The translations under genes were made by a program, and so were the position numbers. Shown here one piece after another: positions 36,721 through 49,277 of a DNA stretch of 64,000 bases. The stretch is from Allium sativum (lineage: Eukaryota; Streptophyta; Magnoliopsida; Asparagales; Amaryllidaceae), in contig CM060911.1 in NCBI GenBank assembly GCA_030737875.1, forward strand, positions 95,748,599 to 95,812,598. Direction: 5' to 3'. Each line of letters begins with the position of its first letter. The stretch's first letter is position 1. The notes under the pieces were generated by a model, which worked only from the letters and a program-made list of their open reading frames with translations, did not search any database and had not been told where the DNA came from.

Positions 36721-37074
36721 ATCTGAGAAATGTTTTTGTTTTCAAACAGAAACATAACCGGTCAACTGGTGGTTTTTTGGGCGGTCGATCGTTTTATGGC
36801 TGTAGACCAGAGGACCTCGGTCCACAGTCTATATCACTCTGCACTCTTTCCTGGTCAGAGCCTGGACCTTTTGGGCTTTTTCAGTGATTTTTCAATTCCT
36901 CAAATATACAAATTTCAGCAACGAAGATATGATATTGTTTTGTGTATTCGTGTTATACTTTGAGGATAGATTTTAACATATTTCTAACACGACTCAAAGT
37001 AAAAACCTTATCTCTATGAAATAATCTTCATTGCACCTTTATATGTTGGCATCGATCAAAATCTTGTCTCAACA

Positions 37075-37106
37075 TTCTCCCCCTTTTTGATTGATGACAA
37101 CACTAT
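37075..37106 (-). repeat. 32-bp duplicated PPT segment between LTRs A and B
   Basis: It carries the complement of the same polypurine tract and TTGTCATCAATC context found inside LTR B at 38337-38367. Two LTRs are thus each preceded, on the minus strand, by their own PPT. Confidence 0.8.
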
Positions 37107-38336
37107 TGAAAGTGCGAGTGCGTGTACTCGTCAGGTAATAGTACACTCGGATCGTGTAATATGGAATAACACACAACTATTTGTCTAATACAATAGTTAT
37201 GCAAATAAATATGAGATAGTTAAATATATCACAAATAAAAAGCAGTAAAGTAAAGTAATAATACCAGGGCTTTTTATACTGGTTCGGAGCACCGTCCTAT
37301 GTCCAATCCCAGACCTCTCTCTGGATTTTCACTAATCAACAACCTCTCTTCACCCGGAGGAACAGATTCACAACACACCACTTGATTTCACGGGCTACAA
37401 GCTTACCCACTTGATTTCACGGGCCACAAGCTTACTCACTTGATTTCACTGGTCACAAGCTCACCCACCTGATTTGAACGGCTACAGGCTTACCGGAATT
37501 TCAATACAAAGTAGTTGATGATTGACTATATATTGTGTCTTCAATACACAGACTAGTCACTTGTATTACACCCTTCCTATAATCTTATCCTCGGGCATAT
37601 ACTTTGAATGCGTAGATTTGAGGAAGTAGAATGCTTGTTGAATCAAATGATATTAAATTGATTCAAGGATTCAACAAGTATTTGAAATTTGGAGAGCTTT
37701 TGTTTTGCAAAGAATATGAAAATGCAATTCAGAAATTAGAGAGAATATAAAATGATTTCGTTATTGTAAAACAAGTTTGAAGTTGTTTATATAATAGTAG
37801 AAAGGTAGTAATTCTTCATGAAGAGTTTCTATAAAAAGTTATGTCCATTTCCTTTGATTATTGAATAGAAATCTCTTCACAAATAGAAGCAACCTTTCAT
37901 AAAAAAGCTTGCTGTTCGAAAACGGTCGACTGGTTGAAAATCACCGGTCGACTGGTTGAGTTTCTGTAAAATTAAAAATTCCAGAAAAATAGCTGTTATG
38001 TTCAAAAAAACAGCCTGACTGGTCGACCGCCAATATTTGGACCGGTCGACCGTTTTATGGTTGTGTACCAGAGAACCTCGGTCCACAGTCTATATCACTC
38101 TGCACTCTTTCCCGGTCGGATCCTGGACCGTTTGGGCTTTTTCTATGACTTTTCAATTCCTCAAATATACAGATTTTAGCAACGAAGATATGATATTGTT
38201 TTGTGCATTCGTGTTATACTTTGAGGATAGATTTTAACATATTTCTAACACGACTCAAAGTAAAAAACCTTATCTCTATGAAATGATCTTCATTGCAGCT
38301 TTATATGTTGGCATCGATCAAAATCTTGTATCAATA
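37107..38336 (-). mobile_element. C: extra diverged LTR (copy B), 1,230 bp
   Basis: It shares both ends and the 29-bp array with copies A and C, but its first roughly 170 bp on the plus strand differ strongly, and about 80-100 bp around the palindrome cluster are missing or changed. It ends TCAATA instead of TCAACA. The five-base flanks (ACTAT, TTCTC) do not match, so it is not a simple solo-LTR insertion. Confidence 0.75.
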
Positions 38337-39414
38337 TTCTCCCCCTTTTTGATTGATGACAACACCTTGGATTTTCTCCCTCTAAATATAAAGCTCCCCC
38401 TGAATTTCTGCAACATTTGTTAGTTCATAATATAAATAATCTTACCTTTTGATTCCTGCATTAACAAATGTTAGATCCCATATACTATTACCATGTTAAG
38501 CACATAATTTTAAATGATAGTATATGTAACATGAATGATATGAATAATCATAAGAGAAAATATTTCTCCCCCTTTGTCATCGATTAAAAAGAATAAATAC
38601 TATATTAAGCACAGCAATCGAGAGTAGTAGAGAATACAAATAATTATAGCACCTTTAGGAGATACAATATAACCTTCTTTTTGCTGTGGTGTACCTGCAA
38701 AAAATATAACATATATAGTTTGGTACCCACTTGCTTTGTTTTGGGTCCATGGGTTAGATTGAAGGTAACCATACCCAAGAGGGTTTAATGGAACCTTTAA
38801 AGATAAAATTTTCATTATTAACTACTGAATCAAAATAATCATCGATATATTTTTCTCTGTTTTTCGAACTAACAGGAACCCAAAAACTTAAGTAATCTCT
38901 ATTGATATTCCTTTTCATACTTCTATATTTATTATAAATACCGCTAGTCATAGATGTATTCGAATTTCTATAATAATTGGGTCTTGGATGAACATTAGTA
39001 CTAGCAATGATATTCTTATTGTACATAAAAGCGTATCTAGTACTATTTCTATGATTGGTTTTATTATATCCTAAACCACTTTTGTCATGTAAAGGTCGAG
39101 ATCTGGATAAATTCATATTTAAATCATTTTGACCTTTATTAAATTTTGCGAACTTATTTGTACATTTTTCAAATTCGATTCCAAAGTCGCAAGTGACATT
39201 TTCAAAGGAAATTTTGTTATTACCAATTTCCTTATTTAATTCAGAAAATTTTCTTTTAAAGTACCGTTCTCAGTTTTGAGACCAAAAATTTGAGATTCTG
39301 AATTAAAAGGAGATTGTAATTTTTCAAACTTTTCTTTTGTGTCAAAAATTTCATTTCGCAAAATATTATTATTCACCTTTAAAATCTCATATTCTTTAGA
39401 TAATTCTAAATTCT
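38337..39414 (-). pseudogene. C: 3' half of the interior with a copia Gag remnant
   Basis: On the minus strand the coiled-coil frame that began at 49742 resumes at 39414 and reaches a stop after about 58 codons. A shifted frame carries it on to about 38760. That part holds a DKSGLGYNK motif, typical of the tail of plant Ty1/copia Gag between the coiled coil and the zinc knuckle, and a late KPSWVWLP stretch like the usual WVPK region. I see no CCHC knuckle, protease, integrase or reverse transcriptase before the PPT. Two GGGGGAG tracts also lie between about 38390 and 38575. Confidence 0.6.
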
Positions 39415-41979
39415 TGTGACGGCCCGCCCCGCACCAGTCTGCATTTCCTCCGGAAGTGCGCTGTACACATACCCGACTAGCACAGGACGGACGTCAAGAG
39501 AAAGGAAAGAAGAGAATGAACTAATCAAGAAACCTGTAGAATGTCTCACAGCGCATGGAATAAAATATAATAATAACATACTTGACACAAAACAGGCGAG
39601 ACAGTGCATAAGCTGATAACTAAAACCAACATCAGTCGTCAAAGCAGCGGAAATCCAAATATAGCTTATTACAATTTTCCAAATTTACTGTCTCTAATCA
39701 AAAAGAAAGCTGAAGTAGAAGATACACCAACAATGCCCAAGCAGTGATCTTCAACAACACAGGGAGAATACTCTATATATATTACGTGGAAGCCTCCTGC
39801 TCGTCTCCGGATCATCTACCCGTGCATCACCAGCTAACCTGTCTCTAGTCTGCTCGTGTGAGCACCCAGAGTAATAAGAGGAGACATAAAACTCTGGGTC
39901 AGACATAAAGCCTGGTATGAGCGATAAACATCTAAACAGAATGATAACAGGTATACTAAATCATACTTGAACCTGGACCTGCAACCAAAGAGTTAGTACC
40001 ACATACCGTACAGTACCCTAAGGTGCCATAATAAATAGTGTAAAGAATACGGGGGTGGGGTGTGTATGTCATAATGATAGCAACAAACCATCCATAGCAA
40101 CCATCCTCACATCTCTCACTCAGTGCGTAAAGCATACGATATCTACCACTTTGGAACACTAGACAAACTGAGGCAACGACGAATCCCGACTTGTAGAAAC
40201 CCTGCTATGACCAAGCCAAACACTTGGAATCATGACCAAACATTTCAATGACCCACTTCATTGGTCGTAGCCCTTGGTTCTACCGATGCCATACTGGCCC
40301 TGAATCCGCCTTCGTACCTCCTACCATAGTGGCCCAAAGCTACAGACGTCGATAACTCCTTAGCACACGTCCCGTAGCAAAGCCCAACCATGAAGTGAAC
40401 TCGTTGATTCCCTTCTGAATCTTGAGCTCTAACTTCTCATTTGGGCTCCCTTTGCATCTCGGGTTTGGTCGAATTGGAGTGGGTCTTCAGAAGAGTTGTC
40501 GCGCATTAACAGTCCTAGAGTTCTGTTCGGTTCGGTAGTCATCACCATCATCGGGTCGGGTCGGTAGTCCACTTCGGGTCGGGTCGGTGTCCTCCTCCGG
40601 GTCGGGTCGGGTTGCTGCTTTCCTTCGAGTTCATGCTCCTCCTTCGATCAGCTCCCTCGTTTCCCATTTATTCCGATCCGATCCGATCCCTTCGCCTTGC
40701 TCCAGTCGTAGCCTCCCATTCGTGAGCCGATCCGGTCTGGCCTCTATTATGCTTCCGATCCGATCCGCTCCCTCCTACTCCGATCCGATCCTGCTCCATA
40801 GTTCCGATCCGATCTTCTGTCCAACTCCAACTCTAAGCAATGGCCTTCCTTCCTGCCAAGCTCCTTCCAGTGGCGAGTCCCCATCCAGTTCGGATTCCCT
40901 TGGTCAGTTCCCTAGTCCGATCCGACCCCTTCTCTCCGATCCGAACCGGTTCGGAACCTGCACACTTCTGCAACTTTCCAGCGAGCTTTCTACGCCATTC
41001 GACGACGTTTTCGAACAATTTAACTATTCTAATCAATCATGAAACATACCATAGAGTCATAGCAACATGTAATAGCAACCACAAACAGCAAACAACAAAT
41101 CAAATGAACCAAAATGGATCAAAAAGTGGCTAAAACCTCACATTTGCCTATAATCCCTCTTAATCATGTTTAAGCATACGATTAGCAAGACACATCGGAA
41201 TTAACCCAAATTTCTAACAGAGCCTTAAAACATTATTTTAGAATTTTAAGAATTTTTCCAGAATTTATTTACGTATAAATTCGCTAATCTTCACTAATTA
41301 CCCTTAACTAACTGTAATTAGTGTCAAAATGATGCTACCACTCACCTTGGCCACAAATGAAATTCTCAGAACTGAAACTCCTCTGATTCGGGGCGAATAC
41401 TGATGTCTAACAGCAGTTCCAACCTTGCTTTGGCGCTTTTTCTCCTTAATTTGGTGTCGCTAAGCCTAATCTTCAATTAGAGAGTGATTTTGGGTGTTTT
41501 AGATGTAGGAAGCCATTACTAAGGTCTCAAGGAGGTTTGTGGCGGCTCACAACTGAAATGAAAGTGATAACCTAACCCTAATCAGTCTTCCTATACCTCT
41601 AAACCCGAAATTCCCCTTGGGCCTAGCTGCTAATTACCCGGTTAAGCCCAATTAAGCTGTCTTTCACCATCTGAGACTTGTTTCAGCCATATCTCCCAAA
41701 CGGTGAGTCCGTTTGGCTAATGTGACCACTCTACGGAAAGAGAAACCATCATCCGGAGCCAATGGAAGTTGTTTCAGGTCAAAATTCCTTTCCAGTCAAA
41801 AGTTATGGCCAAAACAGTGCCAACTAGGGGTAAAATGGTCATTTAAAAATCGGGAGAAATCATGAACATGGGAAATGACCCCAATAGTCGTCTCCCAAAG
41901 TTACATGACCATACGACTTCGTATGTGAAAGAAATAAATATTCTACGATCCTATGACGCGCAGAATGCGGGTCGTTACA
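39415..41979 (-). mobile_element. T: 3' LTR, 2,565 bp
   Basis: On the plus strand it runs TGTGACGGCCCG to GGGTCGTTACA. It is the same length as the partner at 46713-49277, with only about seven differences noticed by eye. The flanking ATTCT (39410-39414) and ATCCT (49278-49282) are a TSD with one difference. It contains GGGTCGG repeats (about 40550-40610), TCCGATCC repeats (about 40670-40945) and a perfect 9-bp hairpin (39864-39872 with 39891-39899). Confidence 0.95.
40550..40950 (-). repeat. GGGTCGG and TCCGATCC simple repeats in the T LTR
   Basis: Short repeats give open frames on both strands (for example 40587-41042), which recur in the other LTR only because the LTRs are near copies. 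Not called coding. Confidence 0.75.
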
Positions 41980-42014
41980 CTCTTCCCCCCTTAAGAAATT
42001 TCGCCCCCGAAATT
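41980..42014 (-). other. T polypurine tract and adjoining stem
   Basis: The complement of TAAGGGGGGAAGAG abuts the LTR, preceded on the minus strand by AATTTCGGGGGCGAAATT. This is the plus-strand priming site for reverse transcription. Confidence 0.85.
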
Positions 42015-42135
42015 CCTTAACCCAAAACATACTAAGGATCCCGCATGCCTAACAACCATATACAACAATCAAACGTGCAAAACAAGCAAACAAGCCTATC
42101 CTAGCATGCGGAAAATCTAAATTGAAGTCAAAATC

Positions 42136-45100
42136 TTACCAGGCAAAGAGTTCTGGATACTTTCTCCTTATGTCCTCCTCTGTTTCCCAAGTACAATCAC
42201 TCTCGTCCTCGCTCCACTGTACCTTGACTAGCTTCACCGCCTTCCTTCGAAGTTGCTTCATGTCGTACTCGACAATACGGGCCGGCTTGCGGTTCCCAAC
42301 CGCCTCGGGTTCTACTTCGAAGTCCTCTAACTGATCAGGTGAAATAGTCATATCTGAGTCGTGAACGAACTTCCTTAGTTGGGAAACATGAAATACGTTA
42401 TGAACTCCCGCCATCTTCTCTGGTAAGTCAATCCTATATGCCAGATTCCCGACTAGTTCAAGAACAGGGAACGGGCCAACAAATCTTGGTGCCAACTTGC
42501 CTCTCCTGCCAAATCGTATTACGCTCTTCAACGGGGAAATCTTGACAAACACCAAGTCACCAACGGAGAATTTTAAGTCTCTTCGCCTCTTATCAGCATA
42601 ACTCTTCTGCCTATCTTGGGCTGCCTTCATTCGTTGCTGAATGATCTTGATTTTATCTGAAGTTTCCCTCACCACATCTGGTCCAAGCATAAACTTCTCG
42701 CCAGTCTCTATCCAACATGATGGTGAGTTACACGGCCTTCCGTACAAAGCTTCAAACGGAGCCATACCGATACTGGATTGGTAGCTATTATTATATGCAA
42801 ACTCTACTAGATGCAAATGGTCGTCCCATGATCCACCAAAATCCAATACACATGCTCTCAAGAGGTCTTCCAAAATACGATTCACCCTCTCCGTCTGACC
42901 GTCGGTCTGAGGATGATATGCGGTACTGAGATGTAACTCTGACCCTAGAGCCTCTTGTAAGCTCTTCCAAAACCCACTAGTGAACAACGGGTCTCGGTCG
43001 CTCACAATGCTTTTAGGTACTCCATGAAATCTCACTACCCACTTCATATATAATTCTGCTAACTTAGCTGCCGTTCTGGTCGATTTGACTGGTATAAACC
43101 TTGCACTTTTAGTCAGTCGATCTACAATTACCCAAATGCTGTCATATCCCGATCTAGTCCTTGGTAAACCGTCGATGAAATCCATCGAGACTTGCTCCCA
43201 TTTCCATTCGGGAATTTCTAATGGCTGTAGCAATCCACTAGGCTTCTTTTGCTCGGCTTTAACTAACTGGCAATTCATGCATTTGGATATAAACTTCCCA
43301 ACGTCTCTTTTCATCCCTTCCCAGTAGTAAGTCTGCTTCATATCTCGATACATCTTATTACCACCGGGGTGTATAGTTAACTTTGAGTGATGACATTCTC
43401 TAAGCACTTCATCCCTCAATCCATTTACGTTGGGTACAACAAGCTTTCCATTCTTTCTAAGCCATCTTTCTCGATCAAGCCCATACTTGTTCATCTCCTC
43501 ATCGATACCCATCTCTAACTTGGAGATGATTTCCAATAGGTTAGGATCGTCCCTCTGACTAGAGCCGATCCGCTCAATCAAAGTGGGTCTGATCGTCAAA
43601 CTTGCTAACATTTCTGGATCCAATTCGCACTTTGGTCTGAAATCAAACCCCGCGACAAACTCCAGTTGCTTCCATTCAAGGAACATAGCCCCTAAGCTGG
43701 CATGTCTTCTACTCAATGCATCAGCCACCGCATTTCCCTTTCCTGGTGTGTATGCGATGTCAAAATCATAGGAAGCTAAGAACTCTAACCACCTCTGCTG
43801 ACGGAGATTTAAATCCTTCTGGGAGAATAGATACTTTAACGACTTATGATCTGTAAACAGCTCAAATCTTTCTCCCAAAAGATAGTGTCTCCACATCTTT
43901 AACGCAAACACGATTGCTGCCAATTCTAAATCATGGGTAGGGTATCTTCTCTCGTGCGGTTTCAATTGCCGACTTGCGTAAGCTACAACCCTACCGCCTT
44001 GCATCAATACAGCACCCAGTCCGGTACCACAGGCATCCGTGTATACCGTCATCTCTTCATCCCCCTTGGGAATGACTAACACTGGTGCGCTTGTTAACTT
44101 GTCCTTTAGACTTTTGAATGCATTCTCGCACTTTTCATCCCAGACAAAAGCTTGATTCTTCTTGGTCAACTGGGTCAACGGTGCTGCTATCTTGGAGAAA
44201 CCTTGGATAAACTTACGATAATATCCCGCTAACCCCAAGAAACTCCTTACATCTGTTGCATTCTTGGGCGTAGGCCAATCCTGTACCGTAGCCACCTTTG
44301 CTGGGTCCACGGCAATACCACTCTCTGATACAACATGGCCCAAGAACCTCACTTCCCTCTTCCAGAAGTGACACTTAGAAAACTTTGCTTTCAATTGGTG
44401 TCTTCTCAACACCTCCATCGCTACTCTTAAATGTTCCTTGTGTTCCTCCTCTGTCCTCGAATAGACCAAAATATCATCAACGAACACAAGGACAAACTTA
44501 TTCAACTGATCTCTGAATACCCTATTCATAAGATCCACAAAATATGCTGGGGCATTGGTCAGCCCGAATGGCATGACCAACCACTCATAAAACCCAGACG
44601 GCGTCCGAAATGCCGTTTTAGCTATACTCTCAGCTTCCACTCTAAGCTGATGAAAACCTGTCGCGAGATCCAACTGAGAAAATACTCTCGCGCCACTCAA
44701 CTGATCGAACAAATCATCTATCCGCGGTAGAGGATACTTGTTCTTCCTCGTCACTTTATTCAATTCGCGGTAGTCTACACACAAACGAAGGGAACCATCC
44801 GCCTTGGTAGCAAACACAACTGGTGCTCCCCATTCAGAAACACTCCTTCTGATAAATCCCTTCTTCAAAAGATCGCTGACTTGCACCTCGAGCTCTCGCT
44901 GCTCCCTTGGTGCCATACGACGAAGTGGCATCACTATAGGTCTGGCATCCTTTACCAAATCAATACGAAACCCAATCTCTCGGTGTGGTGGAAGTCCGGT
45001 CACTTCTTCGAAAACATCCGGATACTGGCCAACCACGGGCAAACCTGACAACTCACTATGCGGAATGTCGAGGGAGTTTAGAAAACTAGCCAATACCCCC

Positions 45101-46512
45101 TTACTGGGTAGACCCCCAAACACTATCCTCCGCCCATCATCCGCTCTAGCTGTCACCAACAAGCCCTCACAGTCTACCACCACCCCGTATCTTTGGAGCC
45201 AATCTACTCCCAAAATAATGCCAAACCCAGTAAAGCCCAAAACAAAGCAATCACAAACAAACATGCATCCATGACTCGATAGAACCACATTACGACAAAT
45301 CATGCTAAGACTAGTCGAACCACCAATCGGGTTCGTCACTACCAAACGTCTATCGACAATCTCGGGCTCCAATCCCAATCTATCTACCAGGTCACTAGAT
45401 ATGAAAGAACTGGAAGCTCCGGTATCAAACAAAACTCTAACAGGAACATCATAAATAGAAAGCATACCTTGAATAACGACAGTCTTTCCCTTCTCCGCCG
45501 CAGTTGGGGCATTCGACGAAGAAGGAATAGCATTAAGAGCATATGCTTTCACCATTTGCTTTTCCTTAGGGGGCTGTGGACACTTGTCCTTGTGATGTCC
45601 CAATTGGCCACAATTGAAGCACTTCCTATCCGCTGGCTTGGCCCGACAATTACTAGCATAATGGCCCTTCTTACCACAGCTGAAGCACTCCACATCTTGC
45701 TTATTCTTTTTCTTCTGGCCATCCTTAGCCTGATTCTGCTTCCTCTTATTCTGAGAACCACCTTTGCCTCCACCACCTGCTAGTGGCTTTGGCTCATCTG
45801 CGGATGCAACTTCAGTCTTCGGCTTAGGGTAGAGACTTTCCGATCTTAACGCTTTCCCCACAATCGATTCAAACGTCTCATCGATGTGGTTAATAAGTTT
45901 TTCCCCCAAGTATTGATCCAAACCAGTTATGAATTTCTCATTCTTTTTCTCGGCAGTATCTATAAGAGATAACCCATATTTTGACAAAGTGTCAAATTCA
46001 GCAATGTACTCCGAGACAGCTCTGCCATTCTGCTTGAGCTCTAAGAATTTCTTAAACAACACTGACTTCTGAGCAGCGGGAATGAACTTCTCACTAAAGC
46101 GAGCCTTAAACTGCTCCCAAGTAATCTGGTCTTCGGGAGTAGCTGCCTTTATAGCATTCCACCAATTCATTGCCCGCCCTTGCAGCTGACGGGATGCCAA
46201 CTTTCTCTTCATTGCATCCTCGATACCCAAATCCTCGAAGATACGTTCGCAACTATCCACCCAATCCTGAACATCCGTAGCCGACTCCGTTCCGTGGAAC
46301 GGCTTCCCACCAAGGCTAGTATAATCCTTATTCAGCTTGGCGAAGTCGACTCTCGGCGCCTGCACTATTGGACCACCACCATTTCCACCATTGGGAGCTG
46401 CCCTCTGTACATCTCTAAGCATCTCTCTCATGAGGTCAGTAAACATCGTCCTCATGTCAGCAGCATTCCCATAATTGGCTCCCCTACCAGCACCTCTAGT
46501 ATCTCGGCTCAT
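42136..46512 (-). CDS. Gag-Pol polyprotein of a Tekay/Del-type Ty3 chromovirus
   Basis: One uninterrupted frame encodes capsid, protease, reverse transcriptase, RNase H and integrase, enough for autonomous retrotransposition. The frame opens at 46575 (1,479 residues); I prefer the Met at 46512 (residue 22, MSRDTRG), giving 1,458. In the long numbering: retrotransposon Gag about 80-250; CCHC knuckles C297-C310 and C319-C332; protease DTGA at 384; reverse transcriptase about 540-750 with FVDD at 698-701; RNase H D847, E884, D909, D952; integrase zinc site about H1063/H1069/C1099/C1102 and catalytic D1132, D1193, E1229; C-terminal chromodomain about 1428-1478. No stop, frameshift or missing catalytic residue is seen. 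Gag and Pol share one frame, as in plant chromoviruses, with protease cleavage expected. The chromodomain should steer integration to heterochromatin. The family call is firm; the clade is by resemblance. Confidence 0.96.
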   Translation of the reverse strand: MSRDTRGAGRGANYGNAADMRTMFTDLMREMLRDVQRAAPNGGNGGGPIVQAPRVDFAKLNKDYTSLGGKPFHGTESATDVQDWVDSCERIFEDLGIEDAMKRKLASRQLQGRAMNWWNAIKAATPEDQITWEQFKARFSEKFIPAAQKSVLFKKFLELKQNGRAVSEYIAEFDTLSKYGLSLIDTAEKKNEKFITGLDQYLGEKLINHIDETFESIVGKALRSESLYPKPKTEVASADEPKPLAGGGGKGGSQNKRKQNQAKDGQKKKNKQDVECFSCGKKGHYASNCRAKPADRKCFNCGQLGHHKDKCPQPPKEKQMVKAYALNAIPSSSNAPTAAEKGKTVVIQGMLSIYDVPVRVLFDTGASSSFISSDLVDRLGLEPEIVDRRLVVTNPIGGSTSLSMICRNVVLSSHGCMFVCDCFVLGFTGFGIILGVDWLQRYGVVVDCEGLLVTARADDGRRIVFGGLPSKGVLASFLNSLDIPHSELSGLPVVGQYPDVFEEVTGLPPHREIGFRIDLVKDARPIVMPLRRMAPREQRELEVQVSDLLKKGFIRRSVSEWGAPVVFATKADGSLRLCVDYRELNKVTRKNKYPLPRIDDLFDQLSGARVFSQLDLATGFHQLRVEAESIAKTAFRTPSGFYEWLVMPFGLTNAPAYFVDLMNRVFRDQLNKFVLVFVDDILVYSRTEEEHKEHLRVAMEVLRRHQLKAKFSKCHFWKREVRFLGHVVSESGIAVDPAKVATVQDWPTPKNATDVRSFLGLAGYYRKFIQGFSKIAAPLTQLTKKNQAFVWDEKCENAFKSLKDKLTSAPVLVIPKGDEEMTVYTDACGTGLGAVLMQGGRVVAYASRQLKPHERRYPTHDLELAAIVFALKMWRHYLLGERFELFTDHKSLKYLFSQKDLNLRQQRWLEFLASYDFDIAYTPGKGNAVADALSRRHASLGAMFLEWKQLEFVAGFDFRPKCELDPEMLASLTIRPTLIERIGSSQRDDPNLLEIISKLEMGIDEEMNKYGLDRERWLRKNGKLVVPNVNGLRDEVLRECHHSKLTIHPGGNKMYRDMKQTYYWEGMKRDVGKFISKCMNCQLVKAEQKKPSGLLQPLEIPEWKWEQVSMDFIDGLPRTRSGYDSIWVIVDRLTKSARFIPVKSTRTAAKLAELYMKWVVRFHGVPKSIVSDRDPLFTSGFWKSLQEALGSELHLSTAYHPQTDGQTERVNRILEDLLRACVLDFGGSWDDHLHLVEFAYNNSYQSSIGMAPFEALYGRPCNSPSCWIETGEKFMLGPDVVRETSDKIKIIQQRMKAAQDRQKSYADKRRRDLKFSVGDLVFVKISPLKSVIRFGRRGKLAPRFVGPFPVLELVGNLAYRIDLPEKMAGVHNVFHVSQLRKFVHDSDMTISPDQLEDFEVEPEAVGNRKPARIVEYDMKQLRRKAVKLVKVQWSEDESDCTWETEEDIRRKYPELFAW

Positions 46513-46712
46513 CGTCAATCTGAAAAAGGAAACGATTAACGACTCCATAGTGGTGCTAGTGCAGTACGACTTCATCCTTATACTACTAATAGTATATATA
46601 TATAGCTTTTAAAAACCAAAGTAATCACAAATACGCTCTCTCGTGTACGTATATTATCTCTCCCTGATAACTTCCCTAGGTTAACTACGCAACCTAGAGC
46701 TCTGATACCAAG
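46513..46712 (-). other. T leader with primer binding site
   Basis: About 200 bp lie between the 5' LTR and the chosen start. The minus strand reads TGGTATCAGAGC at 46699-46710, two bases inside the LTR, the initiator-Met PBS. An in-frame upstream Met at 46575 falls here. Confidence 0.85.
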
Positions 46713-49277
46713 TGTGACGGCCCGCCCCGCACCAGTCTGCATTTCCTCCGGAAGTGCGCTGTACACATACCCGACTAGCACAGGACGGACGTCAAGAGAG
46801 AGGAAAGAAGAGAATGAACTAATCAAGAAACCTGTAGAATGTCTCACAGCGCATGGAATAAAATATAATAATAACATACTTGACACAAAACAGGCGAGAC
46901 AGTGCATAAGCTGATAACTAAAACCAACATCAGTCGTCAAAGCAGCGGAAATCCAAATATAGCTTATTACAATTTTCCAAATTTACTGTCTCTAATCAAA
47001 AAGAAAGCTGAAGTAGAATATACACCAACAATGCCCAAGCAGTGATCTTCAACAACACAGGGAGAATACTCTATATATATTACGTGGAAGCCTCCTGCTC
47101 GTCTCCGGATCATCTACCCGTGCATCACCAGCTAACCTGTCTCTAGTCTGCTCGTGTGAGCACCCAGAGTAATAAGAGGAGACATAAAACTCTGGGTCAG
47201 ACATAAAGCCTGGTATGAGCGATAAACATCTAAACAGAATGATAACAGGTATACTAAATCATACCTGAACCTGGACCTGCAACCAAAGAGTTAGTACCAC
47301 ATACCGTACAGTACCCTAAGGTGCCATAATAAATAGTGTAAAGAATACGGGGGTGGGGTGTGTATGTCATAATGATAGCAACAAACCATCCATAGCAACC
47401 ATCCTCACATCTCTCACTCAGTGCGTAAAGCATACGATATCTACCACTTTGGAACACTAGACAAACTGAGGCAACGACGAATCCCGACTTGTAGAAACCC
47501 TGCTATGACCAAGCCAAACACTTGGAGTCATGACCAAACATTTCAATGACCCACTTCATTGGTCGTAGCCCTTGGTTCTACCGATGCCATACTGGCCCTG
47601 AATCCGCCTTCGTACCTCCTACCATAGTGGCCCAAAGCTACAGACGTCGATAACTCCTTAGCACACGTCCCGCAGCAAAGCCCAACCATGAAGTGAACTC
47701 GTTGATTCCCTTCTGAATCTTGAGCTCTAACTTCTCATTTGGGCTCCCTTTGCATCTCGGGTTTGGTCGAATTGGAGTGGGTCTTCAGAAGAGTTGTCGC
47801 GCATTAACAGTCCTAGAGTTCTGTTCGGTTCGGTAGTCATCACCATCATCGGGTCGGGTCGGTAGTCCACTTCGGGTCGGGTCGGTGTCCTCCTCCGGGT
47901 CGGGTCGGGTTGCTGCTTTCCTTCGAGTTCATGCTCCTCCTTCGATCAGCTCCCTCGTTTCCCATTTATTCCGATCCGATCCGATCCCTTCGCCTTGCTC
48001 CAGTCGTAGCCTCCCATTCGTGAGCCGATCCGGTCTGGCCTCTATTATGCTTCCGATCCGATCCGCTCCCTCCTACTCCGATCCGATCCTGCTCCATAGT
48101 TCCGATCCGATCTTCTGTCCAACTCCAACTCTAAGCAATGGCCTTCCTTCCTGCCAAGCTCCTTCCAGTGGCGAGTCCCCATCCAGTTCGGATTCCCTTG
48201 GTCAGTTCCCTAGTCCGATCCGACCCCTTCTCTCTGATCCGAACCGGTTCGGAACCTGCACACTTCTGCAACTTTCCAGCGAGCTTTCTACGCCATTCGA
48301 CGACGTTTTCGAACAATTTAACTATTCTAATCAATCATGAAACATACCATAGAGTCATAGCAACATGTAATAGCAACCACAAACAGCAAACAACAAATCA
48401 AATGAACCAAAATGGATCAAAAAGTGGCTAAAACCTCACATTTGCCTATAATCCCTCTTAATCATGTTTAAGCATACGATTAGCAAGACACATCGGAATT
48501 AACCCAAATTTCTAACAGAGCCTTAAAACATTATTTTAGAATTTTAAGAATTTTTCCAGAATTTATTTACGTATAAATTCGCTAATCTTCACTAATTACC
48601 CTTAACTAACTGTAATTAGTGTCAAAATGATGCTACCACTCACCTTGGCCACAAATGAAATTCTCAGAACTGAAACTCCTCTGATTCGGGGCGAATACTG
48701 ATGTCTAACAGCAGTTCCAACCTTGCTTTGGCGCTTTTTCTCCTTAATTTGGTGTCGCTAAGCCTAATCTTCAATTAGAGAGTGATTTTGGGTGTTTTAG
48801 ATGTAGGAAGCCATTACTAAGGTCTCAAGGAGGTTTGTGGCGGCTCACAACTGAAATGAAAGTGATAACCTAACCCTAATCAGTCTTCCTATACCTCTAA
48901 ACCCGAAATTCCCCTTGGGCCTAGCTGCTAATTACCCGGTTAAGCCCAATTAAGCTGTCTTTCACCATCTGAGACTTGTTTCAGCCATATCTCCCAAACG
49001 GTGAGTCCGTTTGGCTAATGTGACCACTCTACGGAAAGAGAAACCATCATCCGGAGCCAATGGAAGTGGTTTCAGGTCAAAATTCCTTTCCAGTCAAAAG
49101 TTATGGCCAAAACAGTGCCAACTAGGGGTAAAATGGTCATTTAAAAATCGGGAGAAATCATGAACATGGGAAATGACCCCAATAGTCGTCTCCCAAAGTT
49201 ACATGACCATACGACTTCGTATGTGAAAGAAATAAATATTCTACGATCCTATGACGCGCAGAATGCGGGTCGTTACA
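46713..49277 (-). mobile_element. T: 5' LTR, 2,565 bp
   Basis: Near-identical partner of 39415-41979. It drives minus-strand transcription of Gag-Pol. The perfect hairpin lies at 47162-47170 with 47189-47197, and the TTCCGCTGC block near 46940. It is flanked on the right by ATCCT and then by C's Gag frame. Confidence 0.95.
47070..47082 (-). promoter_or_regulatory. Candidate TATA element of T
   Basis: The complement of a CTATATATATATT run lies about 360 bp before the LTR end, between the 3' hairpin and the TTCCGCTGC block. That is a plausible U3/R position for a minus-strand promoter. The same run is in the other LTR near 39772. No start site can be seen directly. Confidence 0.3.

Larger units (their letters stand above)
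35748..37074 (-). mobile_element. C: 3' LTR (copy A), 1,327 bp
   Basis: On the minus strand it runs TGTTGAGACAAG to CTCTTTCA. Its partner is copy C at 49794-51122 (1,329 bp), and the outer flanks carry identical AACTC. It holds a 29-bp tandem repeat and several GGTCGACTGG-type palindromic words. Its inner edge is followed by the complement of AAAAAGGGGGAGAA, the PPT. Confidence 0.85.

Noticed and set aside
37107..38336. LTR B as an ordinary solo-LTR insertion
   Set aside because: Its five-base flanks do not match, and it is preceded and followed by copies of the same PPT segment, which a simple insertion would not produce.
40587..41042. 151-codon plus-strand frame in the T LTR, repeated at 47885-48340
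   Set aside because: It lies antisense in the LTR of T and consists of GGGTCGG and TCCGATCC simple repeats. Conservation between the two copies reflects LTR identity only.
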